A stretch of 64,000 nucleotides of DNA from Arctopsyche grandis (lineage: Eukaryota; Arthropoda; Insecta; Trichoptera; Hydropsychidae): positions 6,944,001-7,008,000 of the forward strand of contig NC_135360.1 in NCBI RefSeq assembly GCF_051622035.1, written 5' to 3'. The translations under genes were made by a program, and so were the position numbers. Shown here in pieces: positions 12,886-25,905 of this stretch; position 1 is the first letter of the stretch, and each line of letters begins with the position of its first letter. Below the pieces are notes generated by a model. That model searched no databases. It was not told where the DNA came from and was given only the letters and a program-made list of their open reading frames with translations.

Positions 12886-15540
12886 TGTGTACGTCACTGC
12901 TAAAACGTATACGAAGATATAATAACAAAATAAAAAATCTTCTATATATACTAATTGATGTCAATCTTTCCGCTTGGTTGAGAATTTATCGTCATTGAAA
13001 ATTTATTTTATTAATTAATTTTTCTATTAGTGTTTTATATTGATTACATGTAGGTAGTTTTTACCTCTTTTTTCGTATTAAACAATTAAATATATAAATA
13101 TAACCGCTGGTTGTTTATAAAATCACCTCAGTGTGCGTAGGTTATTGGAGATTATTTTAACCTACACATTTGTCTGGTAGTCTGCGCTCATAATTATATT
13201 CATAATTGAATGTGATGTGTGAGTGGAATTTTGATCTTCTCTCTCCCATTTGGACCTCTTGCGAGAATAAAGAATTGTAGACGAACGGTTTGAATAAAAA
13301 ATAATGATTTATTATAATATTCAGTACAAGAGCTGATTACGGACTAACTTAAATTCTGACAGTGTCGAGTTTATTTTCTCTTATTTAAAACAATGAATGT
13401 GTTGAAGACACGTGTCGTACTATTTCGGTTAGTCAGTGCTTAATCAATGGCGTTATTTATTAAATTAGGTGTGCTACAAATCAATGGTACTACTTATTAA
13501 ATTAGGTGTGTTTTATCTCTACTGGTTAGTCTTTTTATTGTTAATATTAATTCATCATGTGACAATGAAGGAATCATACATGATGGTGTCATACAAGTGA
13601 CGAACTGGTGATATTTGAATATAATGGCAGATGGTTGTCCTCAGCCCTTAACTCAAGCATGCTTGCGAGTCTATATTCAAAATATACACTTAAATGTGCG
13701 GCACAGCACGCCTATGTTGGACTCCAGCTGTGATAGGCTTGTCTTCATGTCACTGTTAATTCGTAAGTTTCTGCTATCTAAAAAAAACACTTGCCACGTG
13801 CGTGCCCATAGCCCAGCTGATCTGCGCCCTTTTTTTCTGTTAGCGTTTTGCCCGTTGACATTCAATTAGTGGGTATGGAAAGGAATTGATATGCAATTTT
13901 GATTGATTGATTGATCAAAGTTAAAACTTTTCATCGCATTGATAATCAAAAAAACTTTCTTTTAAAAAGTTTCAAATTTGGTCTGGTAAAATATGAAAAT
14001 GTGATGCACATTTGCGTTTAAACGACGCTATATGTTTCATTTTTTATCCGTTGTTGAGATATACATATATGTTGTTGAAGAGGGATGTTTCAAATCCCCT
14101 GGACATCAAGAAAAACTAATGCTTCTATTCTACGATGGCTGAAAGTTGTTGACATTTCACACCCATCTACTTATATTTACTACTATACTTTAGTTCTTTA
14201 AGCACACTGTGAGTTGAGGCAAGGACTGTCTGGAAAAACTGGTCTCCGTGGGTAGTGTTTTAAAGGACGAGGAAGATCACCGACAAGATGAAGTAACCAG
14301 ATAGAGAAGCTGCTACTGAAACAGCTGTGTTGTCGAATGTCGTGGAGAACCATAACTAAGAAATAAATGCTAGCTCACACTTCAAATTTAGCTAAAAGGT
14401 TATTCGAAGATACTTGTATTGTCAAATTAACATAAGACAAGTCTTTCTAAATTTTTCAGAAACTTTTTGACCATGTATATAGGATTCAGACCGTGGATAA
14501 TTCGATATCATTTATTTATTTGCATCATTTCATATATAAATAAGAATTTTTCCCAAATTATTGCAATCTTTTAACAGATCGAATGGAATTAAATTAGTTT
14601 TTTTTTTATAATTGACGAGGGTTTTGACCCGTTTTATTTTTGACTGTCGTCGATTCATTGTAACCGATTGAAATTTGTGTTTGAACTTTGATCACATTGC
14701 GTGCGTACTGAAAATCAATTAATTTTATTGTTTGTTCTCGTTGCAGATCTGTGAAGATGTCGAAGTACGCCGAACGACACCGATAACAGATAGCTTTTAA
14801 ATGGTATGTATTGTTTTTATTTATTAAATTTAATTTAGGTCGGCTTTTTGTGTCTTCGCTCCCTATTTATACAATACATATGTATGGAGCAATCTTCGAT
14901 TGCTATATAAATAATTTTCCGTTACCTTTGTGAAGGTCATCTCATCATCCAATGTTGTTAGTTGTTTTATTAATTCACTATCTGAGTGTGTTGCCGATAA
15001 GGTGACCCAAATCCACAACTTGCTATAAAGTGTCAAATTGTTTTGGGTCGTAAAATTTAATATCCATGTACGTATCATGTGTTGACATTTTATTTGTGGC
15101 AAATACATAATTCAACTGTAGAACTTTTCTAAATTTGACATGACATTTTTCGCTTGAAACCACACCTGACCCGCAATGGATCAAGTGTCTTTACACTAGT
15201 TTTGGTATTATACATAAGTAGATGTGTGTGTATGTATGTAAATATGTAGTAGGTGAGTAATATTATCTCAAAACTCTTTGACAGTATCTTCGAAAATATC
15301 GGGAAAAGCGGAAAATGCCGGAAGTATAATTTTCCCTACCCCAAATGCGTAACGGATATACTTCAACGTATCACATATTGTATCACTCTATCTAAGATTC
15401 TCTAAGAATATATTTTAAATGCTTTGTTGCAGTGTTTTGTTTTTTTTTTGTAAATCTTTTAAAATTTTATAAATTTTATATTTGCTGTCTTGTCAAAAAT
15501 TAATCAATAGATAAATTCGCATCTATGATAAGGTAGTGTA
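12886..15540. other. Spacer with LINE fragment
   Basis: 14210-14350 (GGACTGTCTGGAAAAACTGG, AGGACGAGGAAGATCACC) resembles the LINE 3' coding end at 50521-50690. A 27-nt direct repeat (TATTAAATTAGGTGTG) lies at 13460-13510. The rest holds no gene apart from the exon-like 14747-14803. Confidence 0.5.
14747..14803 (+). other. Candidate small 5' untranslated exon
   Basis: 57 nt between a strong polypyrimidine acceptor (GTTCTCGTTGCAG) and the donor ATG|GTATGT, again less AT-rich than the flanks. It holds a nine-codon upstream ORF (14757-14786). It could be a distal 5' exon of tty. There is no protein homology. Confidence 0.3.
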
Positions 15541-15825
15541 TTAATGTCAGGAACGTGTGGCTTCGAAGTCGCATGCGGCTCTTTGTATGATAAGTGCGGC
15601 TCTCAAACTATTCTTTACTTCATCATCATCATACACAGCCATTCGGCATCCACTGCTGGATGATGATCTCCCCAACACGATTCCATTCATCTCTGTTTTG
15701 ATCAACTCTCATCCATCTCATCCCACACATTTTTCTGGTTTTGCGGACCAACTATAATGGGGTTTTTCTTATTTGGCCTTTGTTCGAAAAGGGTTCCTGA
15801 CCACTGCCCTAGATATATAATTTTT
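15541..15825. mobile_element. hAT-like remnant with inserted LINE 3' end
   Basis: GCATGCGGCTCTTTG and GTGCGGCTCTCAAA on the left and GGGTTCCTGACCACTGCCC on the right look like a degraded hAT element. 15618-15745 is the CATCATCATCATAC...CCACTGCTGGA LINE 3' end also present at 52526. Confidence 0.5.
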
Positions 15826-15953
15826 ATTATATTATCTGGTGCAAAGTAGTTAAACAAACGTCTCGTTCTTCGACAGAAATGTCTTTCAGATTATATTCGT
15901 TAGAGGGGTGGGAGCCTTAGGTTGAGGGCTGTATGAGTTGGTATATTTTTTAA

Positions 15954-17192
15954 CCCTTTGAGTGCTGACGACTTTTCTGTTGAAAACCCGCCACACTGAA
16001 AATTTCGCCAACATATCCAACTAGAATCATTTAGAAATCCACTAGAAAGCAGGTATAAAAATTGTAGCTAATCAAAACAACCCTAGATCACTATCTTAGA
16101 TACGTACCGCCGAGGATTTCGAGTTTTGTAAAGCTGTGTTTAGACTAATATATCTTGCAACAATATATGTAAAATAAACAAAAGAAATCTATTAATTTTT
16201 ATTTTTATTTTATTTTATTTATTGAAAAATCAACAGACAACAGGATGTACATAGATATGTATAAAAAACAAATAGTAAATATATAATATATGTAACATCT
16301 GAGTCCAATAACAGATTTTTACAAAGATTATAAAAAAAATGAAAAAGAATAAGGAAAACAAATGAAAAAGAAAAGAATAAAGGCTATAACATGACAAAGT
16401 ATGTAGAACATTGCATAATTAAACTATAGTATTAAAATATTGGAAAAAGGTTATAAAATATAATATAAGAAGAAATTGAAATTTACAAATATAAAACAAA
16501 TGAAAAAGGTAAATACAAAATAAACAAATGAAAAGGAAAAGAATGAAAGCTATAAGATGATTAAATAGCACATTACATAACTAAACTAAAGTATAAAAAT
16601 ATTGGACATATTGGAAAAAGGTTATAAAATATAATAGAATAGGAGAAGAAATGAATCAATCGGTCAAGATTCTCTTGATGTTAGACCTGAATTGATGTAG
16701 GGAAATACCAAATAGATCAACCCCATTCAGCTCTCCGTTAAACATACGATAAACGCGCTGCAGATAAGAATATTTTTGGGAATTAGTATTGAAAGTATCA
16801 AGTGAAAAGAGTGCGACGTGTCTAGAGTACCGAACTGAATTAATGAATGTATTTTTCCAAAACTAGTTCCATCTTCTTCATTGTTGTTAAAACGTAATGC
16901 TCACAATCTAAATGCCAAGTCAAAATCTAAAATACTCAACAGCTATGGATTTCCATCGGGAAATTCTGCCATGGTTATAAATTCAGAAATTTCGGTGTAA
17001 ACCAGTCTTAATAAACGTTGACAAGTGAATGACACGGATTGCACGACCCATGTTCAATGCTACCTGGAAAGGATTAGCGGGTAGTATTCTTGTTTACTTT
17101 GTACATGCTCAAAATACAACGCCTATCGGCGTTTTTCAGTTCCGTGGACTTGTTGGCAAAACGCCGATTGGCGTTGGTCAGCATTCGAAGGG
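15954..17192. mobile_element. piggyBac-like MITE with nested insertion
   Basis: TTAA flanks both ends (15950-15953, 17193-17196). Terminal repeats are CCCTTTGAGTGCTGACG and CGTTGGTCAGCATTCGAAGGG. Against the 33621-34163 copy it holds an extra segment of about 640 nt (16197-16838), which starts T-rich as an antisense retroelement tail and contains an internal tandem duplication (AAAGAATAAAGGCTATAA and AAAGAATGAAAGCTATAA). Confidence 0.8.
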
Positions 17193-18600
17193 TTAAACGA
17201 CTTTTATAATAACAAAATTAGTATCTTGCAATAGAATGAGATCTTAATTTTTCCAAGAGAATGTTTTTCTAAGAAAAATTTTTTTTTTCCAAATTGAAAC
17301 GAATTCTGTATATAATATTTATAATATATTTAGATTTCCTTATCAGAATTTTCAAATTCCATTACTATATTTGTATGCAAATCAGTCAAATTATAACCGG
17401 ACAGTCAGTGAAATCAAACTAAAAGGGCTTAGAGATATCATGCGATTCCGTCTTTATTGTTGGTCATTCGCGAGTATTGACCCGAGTGCATTCAGTCAGA
17501 TCGCACACTTAACGAACTGCTGATATTAAGCTATTATATAATTGGAACCAAAACGTTCGTAATATTACGTACAAAATGGAGTCTTTTTATGACTTCAATT
17601 AAATCTAATCGTACTAAACGACCTCCCACTATGCATTTAAGCATTTAGCAGCTTTATAGAATCGATCGACTCTCAGATTGTAGGAAAATTTTGTGACCTT
17701 TTCGCGTATTGAAATCCTCCCATTTTCCAGAGCAATTAACAGCGGCCTTTCTATCCACCCACCCACCCACCTTAGTGTAGGAAGAGAACCCACGGGACCC
17801 TCGCTTTGACCTCTTTGCGATGCTAACGAGAGGAAACGATCACAAAGACCACTCACATATAGTACATTCTCGGAACGAAATCGTTTGTTTCCTTCAACGC
17901 GCTAACTTTCCAACTTTGATAGAAGCGTTAAAATTACGCGCTCTCTCTCTCTCTCTCTCTCTTATCTACTTATTTATTAAAATTTGATTTCGAATTTGAA
18001 GTTGAAATTATACTTCGCGCCGCCACCCCACAGCCACCCACTCAAATTTAATTATGCGAAGTGCGAGACGAGCGGGGGATTAGAGGTTCATTATGTGACG
18101 CAAACGAACCCCTTCCCGACCGCCGTTAATTATTCGAGCAGGTGCCAACCTCTTCTCCATCTCCCCTCCCCCTTTTCCGCCTACCCGTCAAACTCTGCGA
18201 GAGGTGTTCTGTAAAAAAAAGTTTTTTTCTTTCGTTTTTATCGTCACTTTACGGTAATAATTGCCCCGAACACTTTCCGCTTCGTTCGTTCTCCCAGTGG
18301 CAGTTTACATCTTAAAGTAAAATTAATTTTTTACTTAAGTATAATGAGGGTATTAAGGCTTGTCTTTTGTATGCTTTTTAATCCGCTTTTATAAGATCAA
18401 AAGGCGTTTTGGGTAATTTATTTATGATTTTAAAAATGCGCAGTGTCATATTTTGGTACTATAGTAATGAAGCGCTGTTACGAAGTTTGTTAGTGTAATG
18501 TTTATCCAATTTCTCCGTTGGATTATTTGTTATCTTATTTACCTTCGATTTGTTTTGTTAATCGATTAAATTTTTATTTACGATTGAAGTTAATTTATTG
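17193..18600. other. Spacer with CT microsatellite and a GC-richer patch
   Basis: A pure CT run at 17939-17961. 17990-18215 is GC-richer than its surroundings and C-rich on this strand, with no splice or family signal. It could be regulatory, but nothing shows this. Confidence 0.4.
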
Positions 18601-19299
18601 TAGTGAAATTATATTTTCACTGGCGTTTTAGGGAATTCATATTCCGAATATGTACTTTACATATCTTAAAGTGATTTGATACTAGCAGTGAAAGTATACT
18701 TTCACTGCTATGAAAGAATTCATATTCCGAAAACTTTCAATTTAATTCTGATACTTATATTAATGATGTGTCTTCTCTTTACCTTTACCTCCAGCAAAAG
18801 TTTTTCAGTTTTTTCGACATATTCAGTGTATAAATGTTTAATTACATCAGAAGGCGAATTTTATGATGTTTGACTGACTTTTGTAGTTTGTCCAAATACA
18901 GTTTCATGTGGGGACCGTTTGATTTCCTGAATCGAATGCCTTGTTTTTCACAAATTATGAACAGTTCTCAGTCGTACAATTGGTGCTGACGCCATGTTTT
19001 CAATGTCCTGATTTGTGTGATATGCTTTCACCGACTGAGTTGGCGAAAGTATACTTTTACTAGTGAAAGTATAATTTCATTGATAAATACAGATTCACTG
19101 TAAACAAATTTTAATTATAGTTGGTCGCTTTCGCTAACTATATTTCATAATTTACAATTTAAATTATAACATCTGGAATATACTATGTATAAAAATGTAG
19201 ATATGTTCGTAAACTGTACAAATTTACAGTTTTTCACTTAGGACCACCATATTTTGTATAATCTTATGGTATCATAAAGCGTAATATTATCATAGATGT
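18601..19299. repeat. Repeat with CACTTTC palindromes
   Basis: The 28-nt perfect palindrome TAGCAGTGAAAGTA|TACTTTCACTGCTA lies at 18683-18710. ACTGGCGTTTTAGG and TTCATATTCCGAA flanks resemble the outer arms of the 40301 palindrome. Confidence 0.5.
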
Positions 19300-19843
19300 A
19301 GGACCGGAAGCGTACTTTTTCCAGGAAACAGTGCGTTTTGGGTCTATTTTCCAGGAAACAAGGCAAACTACAAAGCTAGAGTGCAAAAAAAGGGTTCATC
19401 ATAAAAATGAACAGTGCACGGCGAACAATGAACAATGAACGGCGCAAACTTGGTCCGCTCTTTAGTTATCATTAGACACCGGACCCACAGCGCGCCGTCC
19501 ATTGTTCAATTGTTGTAAATAATTTGTTAAAGGTTCACCGAACTTTTTTTTGCAATCTAGCTTTGTAAATAGAGCCAAACCGCCCCGATCCCTGGAAAAA
19601 GCACGCTATATATCCGTAGCCTAGTTATTATAAAGCATAAAGGTGTTCAAAGCAAGATAGGAAAAAATAATGCTTTTTCTTAGAAATTAGCAATAATGGC
19701 CTTTTTTGTGCAAATACCAACTAGCGTTAGCCGAAGTCTAACTAAGTAGACTTCGGCTAACGCTAGTTGGTATTATTACAAAAAAGGTCAGTATCGATAA
19801 TTTCTAAGAAAAAGCATTATTTTTTGCTATCTTGCTTTGAACA
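19300..19843. repeat. Nested foldback MITE and 201-nt hairpin
   Basis: 19300-19622 has outer arms (GTACTTTTTCCAGG against CCTGGAAAAAGCACGC) around head-to-head CATTGTTCA MITE ends. 19643-19843 is a near-perfect inverted repeat from GTGTTCAAAGCAAG to CTTGCTTTGAACAC, with the turn at CCGAAGTCTAACTAAGTAGACTTCGG. Confidence 0.8.
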
Positions 19844-19959
19844 CTGATAGAACGGTCTATTGTTATTTGCAAATGCAACTACAACTAGCCGTCCTTTAAT
19901 CATTAGACGGGTTTCGGTTCTGGTTTTGTGTGATTCGATAGTGATTCATATTCTAAGAC

Positions 19960-20075
19960 ACTTCATCGCAGGTCATTACATCGCTGCAACTTCATCGCAC
20001 TTAAATTTCATAGCAACGAACTTCTCATCGCAGTAGCTTTTCATTGCAACGACTATTTCATCGCAAGCACAACTC
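19960..20075. repeat. Degenerate short tandem array (CTTCATCGCA words)
   Basis: At least seven spaced copies of TTCAT(C/T)GCA or close variants, about 15-20 nt apart. It is similar in build to the foldback elements at 28935, 30980 and 34498. Confidence 0.6.
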
Positions 20076-21162
20076 GCTGATAGATTTCATGCAAATATTT
20101 TTCAATTATATTACAAGCAATATAAATTTTCAAACAGATTCTAATTTATTATTTTGTTGATTTCAGAAGGAAGCTTAAAAATTTTCAATTATTTTTTATT
20201 AAAAAATAAATTTTCACGGTGATTCAACAATACCCAATATATGCAGATCTGTGACGCAGTGTTTTCTATCTCTGTCTTTTTATCTTAACTTACTTTAGAG
20301 ATGATACCAACAAGTGTTGAAATCCTCATTAAAGTGTTGAGGTATGGATTTGAATGAGCCTGACAAATCAAATTTGAAAATGGCGGCAAATAACTGTAAT
20401 ATGTACTTAGTATGTAAAAAATATTAAAAAATTGGGCCATTTGTCGCATTGGTTGTCGAAATTAGGATTGTATTTATGTACCTGGAAATATTCTTTCATA
20501 TTATATTGGAAAATAATTCAATTCGAAATTTTTAAATCGTGAGTCGGAGAATGTAGTGTGAGTCGCGTTTTTTTAACGACTCGCCTTGGTTTCAACGCTA
20601 ACTTTAATTTCTTTTCGTTTATGTAACAATATAAGTACCCGTCAGTCATAATGAATAGCGTAAACTGTACATTAGTAAAAAGTCACGCTGTGTATATTTT
20701 TGTGCGAATGCAAATTTCAAACGCTAATGATGTTATGAATTCGGTTTAATTTGACAAATGACATAGTTGGTGTCGCGTTTATCATATTTATTTTATAAAT
20801 ACACAGTTCAATCGATTAAACCGCCGTATTGTATTTATTTATATTTCGCGCGGCTATTGTAGTACGCCACTGTGCATGCACACGCGTACATAATTCAGTA
20901 TATAAATATTTATCCGCTTTAATTAATCAATGCAAACATCGAACGTCGAGCGAGGTGTATTTAATGCTCGATTTATTCGCTTCGATTTTGATTAATCGTC
21001 GCGTTTATTAGCGGTTTATATAATTCGCACTGTCAATTTTATTTTTGCAAATCAAATCACAACATTAACATATGTACATATGTATGTATGTTCGGTATCT
21101 ATTCGGTGCGAATGTCAGTTCGCTTTAATTGTTGAATCACATCATTGTTCATTTATAACTTA
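20076..21162. other. AT-rich spacer
   Basis: No recognisable gene or repeat beyond short A/T tracts. Confidence 0.5.
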
Positions 21163-21690
21163 CTAGTGTTGTACCCGATGACATATTATTATCCAGCAGT
21201 TTGGCTTAGTGGTAGCGTATATATTTAGCACCACTGAGGTCAAAGGTTCGAGTCCTCGCCACTGCTGGTTAGATTTGGGGGTTTTGTGACTCCAAATCAT
21301 TGCTGAAACGGTTCCTGAAAATTGGTATATTAGATCTAATCCTGTTGTCACAAAAATCTGCCTGTGTATAATTTGTAATAATTATACACAGTAATCTGAA
21401 ATCTATAGATATCTCTATAGACATCTCTATAATTTCGTATTTATTATATGTATAAAAATTGTATACAAAAAAAAAATCTAAAAATAATCCATAGATGTCT
21501 CTATGATTATTATTTCTGATTAATTGTTATATTCTACATATATATTCTGATTGTATATGTATGTATTACTGTATTTCTGATTTCTGATTGTTTACGTATT
21601 CTGTATTTCGTTAACGTACACCCGTCGCATTGGAGCAAATCTGTAATGGCGAGTGTATATTGATTTGTAACAATAAAATAAAATAAAATA
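21163..21690 (+). mobile_element. SINE with tRNA-like head (and short Helitron-like end)
   Basis: 21163-21189 begins ACTAGTGTTGTACCCG. The SINE head at 21196-21270 has box A-like TGGCTTAGTGGTAGCG and box B-like GGTTCGAGTCC. It is followed by the shared domain, CGTCGCATTGGAGC, and an AATAAAATAAAATAAAAT tail. The antisense copy at 36310-36775 has the same layout. Confidence 0.85.
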
Positions 21691-21952
21691 TCATCGCATG
21701 GGTGTTGGCATATTAAGTTACTAAATAAAAATAAAATTAAAAGAAATTGGTCGTCGATCATGTGGTCGATCCCCACGTGGTCGAATTTTTTTGAAATACC
21801 TTTTAAATATATTTAATTAATTTATGTTTAATTGTTTAAAATCTACCTACCTACCTAAATATAAACAATATAAAAATTAATTAATTAAATAAATACATTT
21901 TCAATAAATAGCGGTAAATTCTCTGCTAAGCGGAAACATTAGTAGCGATCAG

Positions 21953-21974
21953 TATATATATATATATATATATA
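21953..21974. repeat. TA microsatellite
   Basis: An uninterrupted TA run. Confidence 0.9.
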
Positions 21975-22039
21975 AGTTTTTTTTCTTGTTGTATTCGTAT
22001 ACACGTTTTGGCAGTGGTTTAGCTGTCATATGTATGTCG

Positions 22040-22888
22040 AATCGAAACGCCTATTATTATACGGCGAGCGTTATCTCAGACAGACAGACAGACATACGGA
22101 ATAGCGATATTATATATGTATATAATTAGTTTTTAGTATGGTTTTATGTTATGGTACTTATTGCATTGTATTACATACACTAAGGCCGGAGAATCGTTTG
22201 TAACATGCTCGCGAACATTTCGCCGAACCGCTCTGACTTTGTACAAGTGTCACAGTGATCGTCTCATGTCAGTGCTCATATTTGCTGAAATCGGCTATTC
22301 GGCGAATGCTCGCGAGCATTTAACGCAAACCTTCCCAAAACTCACCCCATATCGTGTTTTCGGTGATATTTTATTCTTGTGTTGAAATAGGTTTGACAGT
22401 GATGGATAACGGTGATTCCCATATTTAAATAAATGTATGTTAGGAGAAACTTACGAATTGAAAATGACATGAAGACAGCTGGAGTCTAACCTAGGCGTGC
22501 CGTGCCGCACTTTTGAGCGTGTTATTACTATAAGTCTATGAGTATTTTGAATATGAATCGATATTCTGATTAGCATGTTACATACAGTCTGTAATTACTT
22601 TTGATTTAACACTGCTTCTTTCCGTATGCAGATAGTCGAGTGTTGGTCACACTATATTTTATACGATAATAGTGACTAATATGTACACCGGAAATGGCCA
22701 CTTTCTTCCAAATTTATCGAACACATAACATAAATATTTCAATAAACATTTGCATACGTATTCATTCGCCCACGTTCATTATTACGATATACGCTCAAAT
22801 TCGTTTCGATTTGTATTTTTTTTTCAATACTTTAATTTGTTAATAGCAGCAACAAATTACTGTTGTTTAATATACATGCGTATATATA
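22040..22888. other. Spacer beginning with inverted copy of the 12.8-kb block
   Basis: 22064-22125 repeats, inverted, the 12821-12885 segment, including CGGCGAGCGTTATCTCAGACAGACAGA. An ORF at 22750-23127 is repeat-derived. No gene. Confidence 0.5.
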
Positions 22889-23125
22889 CTAGTATTGTGC
22901 TCGTTGATGTTTCAACGGGTAGTTTTGGAAAGGAATTAATACACGAACCACTTACGAGGCTTTTTCCGCTAATATATTTTTTTAATTCGCATCGCCCTTT
23001 CATTCTACGCCAGCGCTCCTCTCATTCCATCCCCGCACGCTCGACCGGCTGTCCACCTACAAATGAGCTTGTATATGTATCTTCGTCAATGGTGCCCGGC
23101 CGTCTACGTACGTATTTTTTCATAT
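22889..23125 (-). mobile_element. Helitron-like 3' end, copy
   Basis: On the - strand, hairpin CCCGTTGAAACATCAACGAG, a short spacer, then CTAG next to T. The body (GCATCGCCC, ACAAATGAGC, TCTTCGTCA) matches 28265-28530. Confidence 0.5.
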
Positions 23126-23159
23126 AAGAGGGGGTTATTATTAATATACCAATAATAAA

Positions 23160-23600
23160 TCAGCAGAATAGACCAGTGGTTAGTGTATAATGCTTTGAAC
23201 AACGTGGTCACGGGTTCAAACCCCCCTGGTTTCTGCTAGCCAGACCCTGGATTTGTGACCCCAGGTCGATCATTTCCTATCAGAGTTTGCCAATTTATCT
23301 GATTTTCATTCCAACAAATTGGCAACCTTACCCATTTTCCCGCAAGTTTCGAGTTTTTAGCAATCGAATTTCGCTGAATTTTATACAATGCTGCAAATTT
23401 AAAAATTTGATTATAAATATCTCTGTGAAAGTTAATTGATATGTATTTACTTTGTATAATACTAATAATACTATATCAAATGTACAATGTTTCTGGCTAG
23501 GAAGGCGTATTGGGGTTACCTGTTAGGCATTCCTGGTATAAATAAAAAATAAATTATAGCAGACTCGTCGCGTTGGAGCAATCTGTTAAATAAATATTAT
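23160..23600 (+). mobile_element. SINE with second type of tRNA-like head
   Basis: CAGAATAGACCAGTGGTTAG and GGGTTCAAACCCCCC boxes, then the shared domain (GTTTGCCAATTTATCTGA), the GGAAGGCGTATTGGGG tail motif and an ATAAATAAAAAATAAA end. Confidence 0.8.
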
Positions 23601-24539
23601 CATCGGAAATGCGAATGTGTGGACATTTTCAAGAAAATCAAAAAATTGTAAGCGACTACAAATTTGAAACTTCGCAAAGGGAATTCACCCCCAGTTGGTT
23701 CCATTCTAAAAATAACATCCAAAGAGCTTATCAACATTTAAAGATAACGATTACATGCCTTGCACTTGCACCGATACGTTGAACTTTCACACGCTCGTTA
23801 TCTGACAATTGAGGCGTCAACCAATGGTACCGGTGTTCGCTTGCAATGTGCTCGTATTCGCAAAAGTTTAACGGTGTACAGTTGCATATTGCACGCTCGA
23901 AAGTGCATTAAAACTTTTTGATTGCTTTGCATACGAATCCTTCCCCAAAGACGTGTGTCATCGTCGAGCTGTTTGTTATAATTTAATGAGTTATGTTTAT
24001 GCACTTGGCACTTGTGTCGATGCAGGTCTAGATATGTGACCTTAGTTCGTTATCAATTTTTACGAACGCCAGTCACGAATCGTTAAATCATCATCCGATT
24101 ATGATGCTGATGATGCAGTTACACATCTATGGGTGTATTATGATATCATCTGCTCTTGTGGAACATGTGCAATCGTGCGTACGAACATGTGTTTAAAAGG
24201 TCGTTTAGATAAATAATACAAATGGTGTTTGTACTTATTTTGTTTTCGTTGTTAGTGGGTAATTTGGCGGTTTTATTTTTATACATTTTTTGCATTAGTT
24301 TTCAGTTTATGTAGATTGTAACGGTAATAAGTTCTCGAGATAGTGGGAAACTTTCTTATTGTCTTGTTATGATTAAGTTATAATTTTCGGGTCACAATAT
24401 AGTAGAGTTGTAAACCTGGTGGTCTACATATCTTCAAATATATTGAAAAAGGCATCAATAAGCTATGTATGTCTCCAATTGTTCATTTTGTGCGCAACTT
24501 GATTCGCATGCGCTTATCGGATGTAGTGCTTGCGCTTTA
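23601..24539. other. Spacer, no recognised feature
   Basis: Mixed composition, short ORFs only. Confidence 0.5.
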
Positions 24540-24664
24540 GGGCGAAAACGCACGTACTTGTATATACAGTCGATATATACCGATGTATATCGATAACGGT
24601 AATTCCCATATTTGGAGAAAAAATAAGAAAAAACGGGTGCCTGCCTCTCCGTGTGTTTTCGCCC
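24540..24664. mobile_element. Small MITE with TTA duplication
   Basis: 125 nt with ends GGGCGAAAACGCAC and GTGTGTTTTCGCCC, flanked by TTA on both sides. It is PIF/Harbinger-like and shares the GGGCG start with 6923-7216. A related single end, AGGGCGAAAACACAC, is at 49788. Confidence 0.8.
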
Positions 24665-25579
24665 TTAGAGTTGAACGGACGCGGTTTGACGGATTGCACG
24701 GAAAGCGCACTCACTCCCGAACCAGTCAGGTATCTTGCAACTTTTCGTGCGTCATGCCACACTGAAATCAGTGGAAATAATACATTTTATAGAAGATTAT
24801 CGCAATTTTACGCGATGGGACTGAAAATAACGCTTTAGAAACTTTTGGGAAAACAATATAATATGAACCCTGAGGAAGTGAAGAAAAAAGTGTTTTCAGT
24901 CATATTATTGTAAAGAGAAAAACAGTCAGTAAACATAGAGAGTGGCGCTGGCACTGATGAAACATCAATTTTCAGTCAACGGAATTGAACAAGTGTGGTC
25001 GGTTGATTGCTTGCGTCACGCACACGCCGTAAGGCATGCATCATATTGAATGTTGAAATGAAAATTGAAAGCGAACGTTGAAGACGAAGTGGAGACATGG
25101 GTAAAAGGAATCCTAAACGCCTAACAGGTACCTCCACGCGTGAGTGTCAATGAGTTTTTAGAACCTATTGGTTTTCGTCTAGTAGTTTTCTCAGATTTGG
25201 TTCGAAAGATTTAATAAAACGAAGCCATCGCGTCAGAATATCATTGACAATTGTAAGTTCAGTCGAAACTAAAATACATTGTAAAGTAATAGTAAAGGAC
25301 CCGTGTGTCTCCGTGTGCACAAATACATCTTTGTCTTTATGTCTAGACACCGGATAGTCACAGTGCTATCCATTGTTCCATTGTTGTAAATCCTTTGTAA
25401 AAAAGGTTCGGCAAACCTTTAACAATGCATTTACAACCTTTGAACAATACGCGGCACGGTACCTTCTGGGTCCGGTGACTACTTATGTCTTCGTGTGACA
25501 TAAGTTTTGTTGTTTGACGTTTGTCTTTAGCGCCTTATGTCTCCATGTGACGTTTTTTAACCAGTACTTTATCTACATA
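24665..25579. other. Spacer with MITE 25350-25477
   Basis: 25350-25477 is a palindromic MITE (CCGGATAGTCACAG...CTGGGTCCGG) with an AAGGTTCGGCAAACCTT core, kin to 8426 and 19400. Otherwise no feature. Confidence 0.5.
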
Positions 25580-25905
25580 ATTTGAGCAACACCTATGGTA
25601 TTAAACTTGTATATATTTATATAAATGTACAGATTATAAATTTGAAGTCATATTCAAATAGTGGTGACAGAGTAGGTAGGATGGCTTGGCTCATTTGATG
25701 AGGAACCGTTTCAACAATGAAATGAGATAAATGGCAAACTCTGATGGTCATAAATGGAGTTACAAATATCCAAGTATGACCAGCAGTACTATAAAAAATT
25801 CCGAATAAGTTATTTTCAATAGAGGTCAACCCAGGGCTTGAACCCGGGAACCTCTCGATGGTTAGCATTAACGCAACCACCGAGCTATATGCACTTTATG
25901 TTTGC
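25580..25905 (-). mobile_element. SINE, antisense, third type of head
   Basis: The antisense head holds CTTGAACCCGGGAACC (box B complement) and CAACCACCGAGCTAT. It includes the shared domain (GGCAAACTCTGAT) and a body also present at 31822-32510. Confidence 0.75.

Noticed and set aside
21196..21270. tRNA gene-like sequence with A and B boxes
   Set aside because: The cloverleaf is imperfect and it is followed by a SINE body and A-rich tail; the same unit recurs antisense at 36690. It is a SINE head.
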